Shown here piece by piece: positions 30,966-43,828 of a stretch of 64,000 nt of DNA (position 1 is its first letter; each line of letters begins with the position of its first letter). Position numbers and translations under genes: made by a program. The notes under the pieces are model-generated. The model saw only the letters and a list, made by a program, of their open reading frames with translations, was not told where the DNA came from and searched no databases. The DNA is from Phymatolithon calcareum (Eukaryota > Rhodophyta > Florideophyceae > Hapalidiales), in the NCBI GenBank assembly GCA_977006965.1, contig OZ345382.1:1983505-2047504 (forward strand), read 5' to 3'.

Positions 30966-32926
30966 CCTAGGTATATTCTTTCGTGACTTCTGGGTCCAAA
31001 TGTGCCACTTACTCAAACAATCGACAAAATCCTATTTTGACCATTTAAAACTGTTACTTCTGGGTCCGCGTTTTTGGCCTCTACAGGGCACCCCCTCCAA
31101 ATGGCCTCTGTGCGCGGACCCAGAAGTAACAACCTGCGAAAACAGGCTGGAAACGCGGACCCAGAAGTAACAAACCTCCTCAGCGTCTTCCACTGGCAAC
31201 CAAACGCCATAACCACTGTCCCATCATCTTTACCATCCTACTCCACATGTTTTCCGGTCATCATCGTCATGTTTGTGTCCCGCGTCCTCCCTCCCGAGAG
31301 GGAGACTACCTTGACCAAAATTTCAAACGCTCTCAAATCGACTCAGACCAGTCCACATACTCTCCCAACACCTTCCCCAACATCAAGAACGTCTTTTGAA
31401 CTCATCTCCGTCATGTCGGTGTCCCGCGTCTTCTTCGCCAGCGAGGTGACTACCTTGACCAAAATTTCAAACGCTCTCAAATCGACTCAGACCAGTCCAT
31501 ATACTCTCCCAACACCTTCCCCAACCTCTAAAACATGTTACAACGTCATCCCCGTCATGTCGGTGTCCCGCGTCTTCTTCGCCAGCGAGGTGACTACCTT
31601 GACCAAAATTTCAAACGCTCTCAAATCGACTCAGACCAGTCCACATACTCTCCCAACACCTTCCCCAACCTCTAAAACATGTTACAACGTCATCCCCGTC
31701 ATGTCGGTGTCCCGCGTCTTCTTCGCCAGCGAGGTGACTACCTTGACCAAAATTTCAAACGCTCTCAAATCGACTCAGACCAGTCCACATACTCTCCCAG
31801 CACCTTCCCCAACCTCTAAAACATGTTACAACGTCATCCCCGTCATGTCGGTGTCCCACGTCTTCTTCGCCAGCGAGGTGACTACCTTGACCAAAATTTC
31901 AAACGCTCTCAAATCGACTCAGACCAGTCCACATACTCTCCCAACACCTTCCCCAACCTCTAAAACATGTTACAACGTCATCCCCGTCATGTCGGTGTCC
32001 CGCGTCTTCTTCGCCAGCGAGGTGACTACCTTGACCAAAATTTCAAACGCTCTCAAATCGACTCAGACCAGTCCACATACTCTCCCAACACCTTCCCCAA
32101 CCTCTAAAACATGTTACAACGTCATCCCCGTCATGTCGGTGTCCCGCGTCTTCTTCGCCAGCGAGGTGACTACCTTGACCAAAATTTCAAACGCTCTCAA
32201 ATCGACTCAGACCAGTCCACATACTCTCCCAACACCTTCCCCAACATCAAGAACGTCTTTTGAACTCATCTCCGTCATGTCGGTGTCCCGCGTCTTCTTC
32301 GCCAGCGAGGTGACTACCTTGACCAAAATTTCAAACGCTCTCAAATCGACTCAGACCAGTCCACATACTCTCCCAACACCTTCCCCAACATCAAGAACGT
32401 CTTTTGGACTCATCTCCGTCATGTCGGTGTCCCGCGTCTTCTTCGCCAGCGAGGTGACTACCTTGACCAAAATTTCAAACGCTCTCAAATCGACTCAGAC
32501 CAGTCCACATACTCTCCCAACACCTTCCCCAACCTCTAAAACATGTTACAACGTCATCCCCGTCATGTCGGTGTCCCGCGTCTTCCTCGCCAGCGAGGTG
32601 ACTACCTTGACCAAAATTTCAAACTCTCTCAAATCGACTCAGACCAGTCCACATACTCTCTCAACACCTTCTCCACCCTTAAGAACCTGTTCAGAGCTTA
32701 TCTTCGCCATGTACATTTCGTCTGCCGTCTTTGTGCATGGATTGTGGAGTCATAGACGACCTTGACGACACTTTATTTGTTGTATACACCATGATCTCTT
32801 TCTGCACGTCCCATTCTGAGTCCAGATTCGGGCTCAGCGTCGAATTTCACTTCGGAATAGTCCCACCGTATCCCTTTTTCACTCCCACTCCACCTCCACC
32901 TTCAAGTCCGTCAAACTCTTGTATAT
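30966..32926 (+). repeat. Satellite unit 2 (9 copies; ORF 563 aa)
   Basis: Open frame 31,074-32,765. It carries the CATATACT and CCCAGCACC variants in copies 2 and 3, also present in units 3 and 5. Confidence 0.95.
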
Positions 32927-35031
32927 CCTAGGTATATTCTTTCGTGACTTCTGGGTCCAAATGTGCCACTTACTCAAACAATCGACAAAATCCTATTTTG
33001 ACCATTTAAAACTGTTACTTCTGGGTCCGCGTTTTTGGCCTCTACAGGGCACCCCCTCCAAATGGCCTCTGTGCGCGGACCCAGAAGTAACAACCTGCGA
33101 AAACAGGCTGGAAACGCGGACCCAGAAGTAACAAACCTCCTCAGCGTCTTCCACTGGCAACCAAACGCCATAACCACTGTCCCATCATCTTTACCATCCT
33201 ACTCCACATGTTTTCCGGTCATCATCGTCATGTTTGTGTCCCGCGTCCTCCCTCCCGAGAGGGAGACTACCTTGACCAAAATTTCAAACGCTCTCAAATC
33301 GACTCAGACCAGTCCACATACTCTCCCAACACCTTCCCCAACATCAAGAACGTCTTTTGAACTCATCTCCGTCATGTCGGTGTCCCGCGTCTTCTTCGCC
33401 AGCGAGGTGACTACCTTGACCAAAATTTCAAACGCTCTCAAATCGACTCAGACCAGTCCATATACTCTCCCAACACCTTCCCCAACCTCTAAAACATGTT
33501 ACAACGTCATCCCCGTCATGTCGGTGTCCCGCGTCTTCTTCGCCAGCGAGGTGACTACCTTGACCAAAATTTCAAACGCTCTCAAATCGACTCAGACCAG
33601 TCCACATACTCTCCCAACACCTTCCCCAACCTCTAAAACATGTTACAACGTCATCCCCGTCATGTCGGTGTCCCGCGTCTTCTTCGCCAGCGAGGTGACT
33701 ACCTTGACCAAAATTTCAAACGCTCTCAAATCGACTCAGACCAGTCCACATACTCTCCCAGCACCTTCCCCAACCTCTAAAACATGTTACAACGTCATCC
33801 CCGTCATGTCGGTGTCCCACGTCTTCTTCGCCAGCGAGGTGACTACCTTGACCAAAATTTCAAACGCTCTCAAATCGACTCAGACCAGTCCACATACTCT
33901 CCCAACACCTTCCCCAACCTCTAAAACATGTTACAACGTCATCCCCGTCATGTCGGTGTCCCGCGTCTTCTTCGCCAGCGAGGTGACTACCTTGACCAAA
34001 ATTTCAAACGCTCTCAAATCGACTCAGACCAGTCCACATACTCTCCCAACACCTTCCCCAACCTCTAAAACATGTTACAACGTCATCCCCGTCATGTCGG
34101 TGTCCCGCGTCTTCTTCGCCAGCGAGGTGACTACCTTGACCAAAATTTCAAACGCTCTCAAATCGACTCAGACCAGTCCACATACTCTCCCAACACCTTC
34201 CCCAACATCAAGAACGTCTTTTGAACTCATCTCCGTCATGTCGGTGTCCCGCGTCTTCTTCGCCAGCGAGGTGACTACCTTGACCAAAATTTCAAACGCT
34301 CTCAAATCGACTCAGACCAGTCCACATACTCTCCCAACACCTTCCCCAACCTCTAAAACATGTTACAACGTCATCCCCGTCATGTCGGTGTCCCGCGTCT
34401 TCTTCGCCAGCGAGGTGACTACCTTGACCAAAATTTCAAACGCTCTCAAATCGACTCAGACCAGTCCACATACTCTCCCAACACCTTCCCCAACATCAAG
34501 AAAGTCTTTTGGACTCATCTCCGTCATGTCGGTGTCCCGCGTCTTCTTCCCCAGCGAGGTGACTACCTTGACCAAAATTTCAAACGCTCTCAAATCGACT
34601 CAGACCAGTCCACATACTCTCCCAACACCTTCCCCAACCTCTAAAACATGTTACAACGTCATCCCCGTCATGTCGGTGTCCCGCGTCTTCCTCGCCAGCG
34701 AGGTGACTACCTTGACCAAAATTTCAAACTCTCTCAAATCGACTCAGACCAGTCCACATACTCTCTCAACACCTTCTCCACCCTTAACAACCTGTTCAGA
34801 GCTTATCTTCGCCATGTACATTTCGTCTGCCGTCTTTGTGCATGGATTGTGGAGTCATAGACGACCTTGACGACACTTTATTTGTTGTATACACCATGAT
34901 CTCTTTCTGCACGTCCCATTCTGAGTCCAGATTCGGGCTCAGCGTCGAATTTCACTTCGGAATAGTCCCACCGTATCCCTTTTTCACTCCCACTCCACCT
35001 CCACCTTCAAGTCCGTCAAACTCTTGTATAT
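32927..35031 (+). repeat. Satellite unit 3 (10 copies; ORF 611 aa)
   Basis: Open frame 33,035-34,870. Variant order is the same as unit 5, including the AGAAAGTC and TTCCCCAGC changes in copy 9. Confidence 0.95.
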
Positions 35032-36848
35032 CCTAGGTATATTCTTTCGTGACTTCTGGGTCCAAATGTGCCACTTACTCAAACAATCGACAAAATCCTA
35101 TTTTGACCATTTAAAACTGTTACTTCTGGGTCCGCGTTTTTGGCCTCTACAGGGCACCCCCTCCAAATGGCCTCTGTGCGCGGACCCAGAAGTAACAACC
35201 TGCGAAAACAGGCTGGAAACGCGGACCCAGAAGTAACAAACCTCCTCAGCGTCTTCCACTGGCAACCAAACGCAATAACCACTGTCCCATCATCTTTACC
35301 ATCCTACTCCACATGTTTTCCGGTCATCATCGTCATGTTTGTGTCCCGCGTCCTCCCTCCCGAGAGGGAGACTACCTTGACCAAAATTTCAAACGCTCTC
35401 AAATCGACTCAGACCAGTCCACATACTCTCCCAACACCTTCCCCAACATCAAGAACGTCTTTTGAACTCATCTCCGTCATGTCGGTGTCCCGCGTCTTCT
35501 TCGCCAGCGAGGTGACTACCTTGACCAAAATTTCAAACGCTCTCAAATCGACTCAGACCAGTCCACATACTCTCCCAACACCTTCCCCAACCTCTAAAAC
35601 ATGTTACAACGTCATCCCCGTCATGTCGGTGTCCCGCGTCTTCTTCGCCAGCGAGGTGACTACCTTGACCAAAATTTCAAACGCTCTCAAATCGACTCAG
35701 ACCAGTCCACATACTCTCCCAACACCTTCCCCAACCTCTAAAACATGTTACAACGTCATCCCCGTCATGTCGGTGTCCCGCGTCTTCTTCGCCAGCGAGG
35801 TGACTACCTTGACCAAAATTTCAAACGCTCTCAAATCGACTCAGACCAGTCCACATACTCTCCCAACACCTTCCCCAACCTCTAAAACATGTTACAACGT
35901 CATCCCCGTCATGTCGGTGTCCCACGTCTTCTTCGCCAGCGAGGTGACTACCTTGACCAAAATTTCAAACGCTCTCAAATCGACTCAGACCAGTCCACAT
36001 ACTCTCCCAACACCTTCCCCAACCTCTAAAACATGTTACAACGTCATCCCCGTCATGTCGGTGTCCCGCGTCTTCTTCGCCAGCGAGGTGACTACCTTGA
36101 CCAAAATTTCAAACGCTCTCAAATCGACTCAGACCAGTCCACATACTCTCCCAACACCTTCCCCAACCTCTAAAACATGTTACAACGTCATCCCCGTCAT
36201 GTCGGTGTCCCACGTCTTCTTCGCCAGCGAGGTGACTACCTTGACCAAAATTTCAAACGCTCTCAAATCGACTCAGACCAGTCCACATACTCTCCCAACA
36301 CCTTCCCCAACATCAAGAACGTCTTTTGGACTCATCTCCGTCATGTCGGTGTCCCGCGTCTTCTTCGCCAGCGAGGTGACTACCTTGACCAAAATTTCAA
36401 ACGCTCTCAAATCGACTCAGACCAGTCCACATACTCTCCCAACACCTTCCCCAACCTCTAAAACATGTTACAACGTCATCCCCGTCATGTCGGTGTCCCG
36501 CGTCTTCCTCGCCAGCGAGGTGACTACCTTGACCAAAATTTCAAACTCTCTCAAATCGACTCAGACCAGTCCACATACTCTCTCAACACCTTCTCCACCC
36601 TTAAGAACCTGTTCAGAGCTTATCTTCGCCATGTACATTTCGTCTGCCGTCTTTGTGCATGGATTGTGGAGTCATAGACGACCTTGACGACACTTTATTT
36701 GTTGTATACACCATGATCTCTTTCTGCACGTCCCATTCTGAGTCCAGATTCGGGCTCAGCGTCGAATTTCACTTCGGAATAGTCCCACCGTATCCCTTTT
36801 TCACTCCCACTCCACCTCCACCTTCAAGTCCGTCAAACTCTTGTATAT
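35032..36848 (+). repeat. Satellite unit 4 (8 copies; ORF 515 aa)
   Basis: Open frame 35,140-36,687. The translated array matches unit 1 throughout. Confidence 0.95.
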
Positions 36849-38953
36849 CCTAGGTATATTCTTTCGTGACTTCTGGGTCCAAATGTGCCACTTACTCAAA
36901 CAATCGACAAAATCCTATTTTGACCATTTAAAACTGTTACTTCTGGGTCCGCGTTTTTGGCCTCTACAGGGCACCCCCTCCAAATGGCCTCTGTGCGCGG
37001 ACCCAGAAGTAACAACCTGCGAAAACAGGCTGGAAACGCGGACCCAGAAGTAACAAACCTCCTCAGCGTCTTCCACTGGCAACCAAACGCCATAACCACT
37101 GTCCCATCATCTTTACCATCCTACTCCACATGTTTTCCGGTCATCATCGTCATGTTTGTGTCCCGCGTCCTCCCTCCCGAGAGGGAGACTACCTTGACCA
37201 AAATTTCAAACGCTCTCAAATCGACTCAGACCAGTCCACATACTCTCCCAACACCTTCCCCAACATCAAGAACGTCTTTTGAACTCATCTCCGTCATGTC
37301 GGTGTCCCGCGTCTTCTTCGCCAGCGAGGTGACTACCTTGACCAAAATTTCAAACGCTCTCAAATCGACTCAGACCAGTCCATATACTCTCCCAACACCT
37401 TCCCCAACCTCTAAAACATGTTACAACGTCATCCCCGTCATGTCGGTGTCCCGCGTCTTCTTCGCCAGCGAGGTGACTACCTTGACCAAAATTTCAAACG
37501 CTCTCAAATCGACTCAGACCAGTCCACATACTCTCCCAACACCTTCCCCAACCTCTAAAACATGTTACAACGTCATCCCCGTCATGTCGGTGTCCCGCGT
37601 CTTCTTCGCCAGCGAGGTGACTACCTTGACCAAAATTTCAAACGCTCTCAAATCGACTCAGACCAGTCCACATACTCTCCCAGCACCTTCCCCAACCTCT
37701 AAAACATGTTACAACGTCATCCCCGTCATGTCGGTGTCCCACGTCTTCTTCGCCAGCGAGGTGACTACCTTGACCAAAATTTCAAACGCTCTCAAATCGA
37801 CTCAGACCAGTCCACATACTCTCCCAACACCTTCCCCAACCTCTAAAACATGTTACAACGTCATCCCCGTCATGTCGGTGTCCCGCGTCTTCTTCGCCAG
37901 CGAGGTGACTACCTTGACCAAAATTTCAAACGCTCTCAAATCGACTCAGACCAGTCCACATACTCTCCCAACACCTTCCCCAACCTCTAAAACATGTTAC
38001 AACGTCATCCCCGTCATGTCGGTGTCCCGCGTCTTCTTCGCCAGCGAGGTGACTACCTTGACCAAAATTTCAAACGCTCTCAAATCGACTCAGACCAGTC
38101 CACATACTCTCCCAACACCTTCCCCAACATCAAGAACGTCTTTTGAACTCATCTCCGTCATGTCGGTGTCCCGCGTCTTCTTCGCCAGCGAGGTGACTAC
38201 CTTGACCAAAATTTCAAACGCTCTCAAATCGACTCAGACCAGTCCACATACTCTCCCAACACCTTCCCCAACCTCTAAAACATGTTACAACGTCATCCCC
38301 GTCATGTCGGTGTCCCGCGTCTTCTTCGCCAGCGAGGTGACTACCTTGACCAAAATTTCAAACGCTCTCAAATCGACTCAGACCAGTCCACATACTCTCC
38401 CAACACCTTCCCCAACATCAAGAAAGTCTTTTGGACTCATCTCCGTCATGTCGGTGTCCCGCGTCTTCTTCCCCAGCGAGGTGACTACCTTGACCAAAAT
38501 TTCAAACGCTCTCAAATCGACTCAGACCAGTCCACATACTCTCCCAACACCTTCCCCAACCTCTAAAACATGTTACAACGTCATCCCCGTCATGTCGGTG
38601 TCCCGCGTCTTCCTCGCCAGCGAGGTGACTACCTTGACCAAAATTTCAAACTCTCTCAAATCGACTCAGACCAGTCCACATACTCTCTCAACACCTTCTC
38701 CACCCTTAACAACCTGTTCAGAGCTTATCTTCGCCATGTACATTTCGTCTGCCGTCTTTGTGCATGGATTGTGGAGTCATAGACGACCTTGACGACACTT
38801 TATTTGTTGTATACACCATGATCTCTTTCTGCACGTCCCATTCTGAGTCCAGATTCGGGCTCAGCGTCGAATTTCACTTCGGAATAGTCCCACCGTATCC
38901 CTTTTTCACTCCCACTCCACCTCCACCTTCAAGTCCGTCAAACTCTTGTATAT
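36849..38953 (+). repeat. Satellite unit 5 (10 copies; ORF 611 aa)
   Basis: Open frame 36,957-38,792. The translated array matches unit 3 throughout. Confidence 0.95.
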
Positions 38954-40482
38954 CCTAGGTATATTCTTTCGTGACTTCTGGGTCCAAATGTGCCACTTAC
39001 TCAAACAATCGACAAAATCCTATTTTGACCATTTAAAACTGTTACTTCTGGGTCCGCGTTTTTGGCCTCTACAGGGCACCCCCTCCAAATGGCCTCTGTG
39101 CGCGGACCCAGAAGTAACAACCTGCGAAAACAGGCTGGAAACGCGGACCCAGAAGTAACAAACCTCCTCAGCGTCTTCCACTGGCAACCAAACGCCATAA
39201 CCACTGTCCCATCATCTTTACCATCCTACTCCACATGTTTTCCGGTCATCATCGTCATGTTTGTGTCCCGCGTCCTCCCTCCCGAGAGGGAGACTACCTT
39301 GACCAAAATTTCAAACGCTCTCAAATCGACTCAGACCAGTCCACATACTCTCCCAACACCTTCCCCAACATCAAGAACGTCTTTTGAACTCATCTCCGTC
39401 ATGTCGGTGTCCCGCGTCTTCTTCGCCAGCGAGGTGACTACCTTGACCAAAATTTCAAACGCTCTCAAATCGACTCAGACCAGTCCACATACTCTCCCAA
39501 CACCTTCCCCAACCTCTAAAACATGTTACAACGTCATCCCCGTCATGTCGGTGTCCCGCGTCTTCTTCGCCAGCGAGGTGACTACCTTGACCAAAATTTC
39601 AAACGCTCTCAAATCGACTCCGACCAGTCCACATACTCTCCCAACACCTTCCCCAACCTCTAAAACATGTTACAACGTCATCCCCGTCATGTCGGTGTCC
39701 CGCGTCTTCTTCGCCAGCGAGGTGACTACCTTGACCAAAATTTCAAACGCTCTCAAATCGACTCAGACCAGTCCACATACTCTCCCAACACCTTCCCCAA
39801 CCTCTAAAACATGTTACAACGTCATCCCCGTCATGTCGGTGTCCCGCGTCTTCTTCGCCAGCGAGGTGACTACCTTGACCAAAATTTCAAACGCTCTCAA
39901 ATCGACTCAGACCAGTCCACATACTCTCCCAACACCTTCCCCAACATCAAGAACGTCTTTTGGACTCATCTCCGTCATGTCGGTGTCCCGCGTCTTCTTC
40001 GCCAGCGAGGTGACTACCTTGACCAAAATTTCAAACGCTCTCAAATCGACTCAGACCAGTCCACATACTCTCCCAACACCTTCCCCAACCTCTAAAACAT
40101 GTTACAACGTCATCCCCGTCATGTCGGTGTCCCGCGTCTTCCTCGCCAGCGAGGTGACTACCTTGACCAAAATTTCAAACTCTCTCAAATCGACTCAGAC
40201 CAGTCCACATACTCTCTCAACACCTTCTCCACCCTTAACAACCTGTTCAGAGCTTATCTTCGCCATGTACATTTCGTCTGCCGTCTTTGTGCATGGATTG
40301 TGGAGTCATAGACGACCTTGACGACACTTTATTTGTTGTATACACCATGATCTCTTTCTGCACGTCCCATTCTGAGTCCAGATTCGGGCTCAGCGTCGAA
40401 TTTCACTTCGGAATAGTCCCACCGTATCCCTTTTTCACTCCCACTCCACCTCCACCTTCAAGTCCGTCAAACTCTTGTATAT
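38954..40482 (+). repeat. Satellite unit 6 (6 copies; ORF 419 aa)
   Basis: Open frame 39,062-40,321. It has a private ACTCCGACC change in copy 3. Confidence 0.95.
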
Positions 40483-42155
40483 CCTAGGTATATTCTTTCG
40501 TGACTTCTGGGTCCAAATGTGCCACTTACTCAAACAATCGACAAAATCCTATTTTGACCATTTAAAACTGTTACTTCTGGGTCCGCGTTTTTGGCCTCTA
40601 CAGGGCACCCCCTCCAAATGGCCTCTGTGCGCGGACCCAGAACTAACAACCTGCGAAAACAGGCTGGAAACGCGGACCCAGAAGTAACAAACCTCCTCAG
40701 CGTCTTCCACTGGCAACCAAACGCCATAACCACTGTCCCATCATCTTTACCATCCTACTCCACATGTTTTCCGGTCATCATCGTCATGTTTGTGTCCCGC
40801 GTCCTCCCTCCCGAGAGGGAGACTACCTTGACCAAAATTTCAAACGCTCTCAAATCGACTCAGACCAGTCCACATACTCTCCCAACACCTTCCCCAACAT
40901 CAAGAACGTCTTTTGAACTCATCTCCGTCATGTCGGTGTCCCGCGTCTTCTTCGCCAGCGAGGTGACTACCTTGACCAAAATTTCAAACGCTCTCAAATC
41001 GACTCAGACCAGTCCACATACTCTCCCAACACCTTCCCCAACCTCTAAAACATGTTACAACGTCATCCCCGTCATGTCGGTGTCCCGCGTCTTCTTCGCC
41101 AGCGAGGTGACTACCTTGACCAAAATTTCAAACGCTCTCAAATCGACTCAGACCAGTCCACATACTCTCCCAACACCTTCCCCAACCTCTAAAACATGTT
41201 ACAACGTCATCCCCGTCATGTCGGTGTCCCACGTCTTCTTCGCCAGCGAGGTGACTACCTTGACCAAAATTTCAAACGCTCTCAAATCGACTCAGACCAG
41301 TCCACATACTCTCCCAACACCTTCCCCAACCTCTAAAACATGTTACAACGTCATCCCCGTCATGTCGGTGTCCCGCGTCTTCTTCGCCAGCGAGGTGACT
41401 ACCTTGACCAAAATTTCAAACGCTCTCAAATCGACTCAGACCAGTCCACATACTCTCCCAACACCTTCCCCAACCTCTAAAACATGTTACAACGTCATCC
41501 CCGTCATGTCGGTGTCCCGCGTCTTCTTCGCCAGCGAGGTGACTACCTTGACCAAAATTTCAAACGCTCTCAAATCGACTCAGACCAGTCCACATACTCT
41601 CCCAACACCTTCCCCAACATCAAGAACGTCTTTTGGACTCATCTCCGTCATGTCGGTGTCCCGCGTCTTCTTCGCCAGCGAGGTGACTACCTTGACCAAA
41701 ATTTCAAACGCTCTCAAATCGACTCAGACCAGTCCACATACTCTCCCAACACCTTCCCCAACCTCTAAAACATGTTACAACGTCATCCCCGTCATGTCGG
41801 TGTCCCGCGTCTTCCTCGCCAGCGAGGTGACTACCTTGACCAAAATTTCAAACTCTCTCAAATCGACTCAGACCAGTCCACATACTCTCTCAACACCTTC
41901 TCCACCCTTAACAACCTGTTCAGAGCTTATCTTCGCCATGTACATTTCGTCTGCCGTCTTTGTGCATGGATTGTGGAGTCATAGACGACCTTGACGACAC
42001 TTTATTTGTTGTATACACCATGATCTCTTTCTGCACGTCCCATTCTGAGTCCAGATTCGGGCTCAGCGTCGAATTTCACTTCGGAATAGTCCCACCGTAT
42101 CCCTTTTTCACTCCCACTCCACCTCCACCTTCAAGTCCGTCAAACTCTTGTATAT
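40483..42155 (+). repeat. Satellite unit 7 (7 copies; ORF 467 aa)
   Basis: Open frame 40,591-41,994. First of three units with the G-to-C change in the middle inverted-repeat copy. Confidence 0.95.
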
Positions 42156-43828
42156 CCTAGGTATATTCTTTCGTGACTTCTGGGTCCAAATGTGCCACTT
42201 ACTCAAACAATCGACAAAATCCTATTTTGACCATTTAAAACTGTTACTTCTGGGTCCGCGTTTTTGGCCTCTACAGGGCACCCCCTCCAAATGGCCTCTG
42301 TGCGCGGACCCAGAACTAACAACCTGCGAAAACAGGCTGGAAACGCGGACCCAGAAGTAACAAACCTCCTCAGCGTCTTCCACTGGCAACCAAACGCTAT
42401 AACCACTGTCCCATCATCTTTACCATCCTACTCCACATGTTTTCCGGTCATCATCGTCATGTTTGTGTCCCGCGTCCTCCCTCCCGAGAGGGAGACTACC
42501 TTGACCAAAATTTCAAACGCTCTCAAATCGACTCAGACCAGTCCACATACTCTCCCAACACCTTCCCCAACATCAAGAACGTCTTTTGAACTCATCTCCG
42601 TCATGTCGGTGTCCCGCGTCTTCTTCGCCAGCGAGGTGACTACCTTGACCAAAATTTCAAACGCTCTCAAATCGACTCAGACCAGTCCACATACTCTCCC
42701 AACACCTTCCCCAACCTCTAAAACATGTTACAACGTCATCCCCGTCATGTCGGTGTCCCGCGTCTTCTTCGCCAGCGAGGTGACTACCTTGACCAAAATT
42801 TCAAACGCTCTCAAATCGACTCAGACCAGTCCACATACTCTCCCAACACCTTCCCCAACCTCTAAAACATGTTACAACGTCATCCCCGCCATGTCGGTGT
42901 CCCACGTCTTCTTCGCCAGCGAGGTGACTACCTTGACCAAAATTTCAAACGCTCTCAAATCGACTCAGACCAGTCCACATACTCTCCCAACACCTTCCCC
43001 AACCTCTAAAACATGTTACAACGTCATCCCCGTCATGTCGGTGTCCCGCGTCTTCTTCGCCAGCGAGGTGACTACCTTGACCAAAATTTCAAACGCTCTC
43101 AAATCGACTCAGACCAGTCCACATACTCTCCCAACACCTTCCCCAACCTCTAAAACATGTTACAACGTCATCCCCGTCATGTCGGTGTCCCGCGTCTTCT
43201 TCGCCAGCGAGGTGACTACCTTGACCAAAATTTCAAACGCTCTCAAATCGACTCAGACCAGTCCACATACTCTCCCAACACCTTCCCCAACATCAAGAAC
43301 GTCTTTTGGACTCATCTCCGTCATGTCGGTGTCCCGCGTCTTCTTTGCCAGCGAGGTGACTACCTTGACCAAAATTTCAAACGCTCTCAAATCGACTCAG
43401 ACCAGTCCACATACTCTCCCAACACCTTCCCCAACCTCTAAAACATGTTACAACGTCATCCCCGTCATGTCGGTGTCCCGCGTCTTCCTCGCCAGCGAGG
43501 TGACTACCTTGACCAAAATTTCAAACTCTCTCAAATCGACTCAGACCAGTCCACATACTCTCTCAACACCTTCTCCACCCTTAACAACCTGTTCAGAGCT
43601 TATCTTCGCCATGTACATTTCGTCTGCCGTCTTTGTGCATGGATTGTGGAGTCATAGACGACCTTGACGACACTTTATTTGTTGTATACACCATGATCTC
43701 TTTCTGCACGTCCCATTCTGAGTCCAGATTCGGGCTCAGCGTCGAATTTCACTTCGGAATAGTCCCACCGTATCCCTTTTTCACTCCCACTCCACCTCCA
43801 CCTTCAAGTCCGTCAAACTCTTGTATAT
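42156..43828 (+). repeat. Satellite unit 8 (7 copies; ORF 467 aa)
   Basis: Open frame 42,264-43,667. Same arrangement as unit 7, with private changes (CGCTATAACC near the start, CCCGCCATG in copy 4, TTCTTTGCC in copy 7). Confidence 0.95.
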
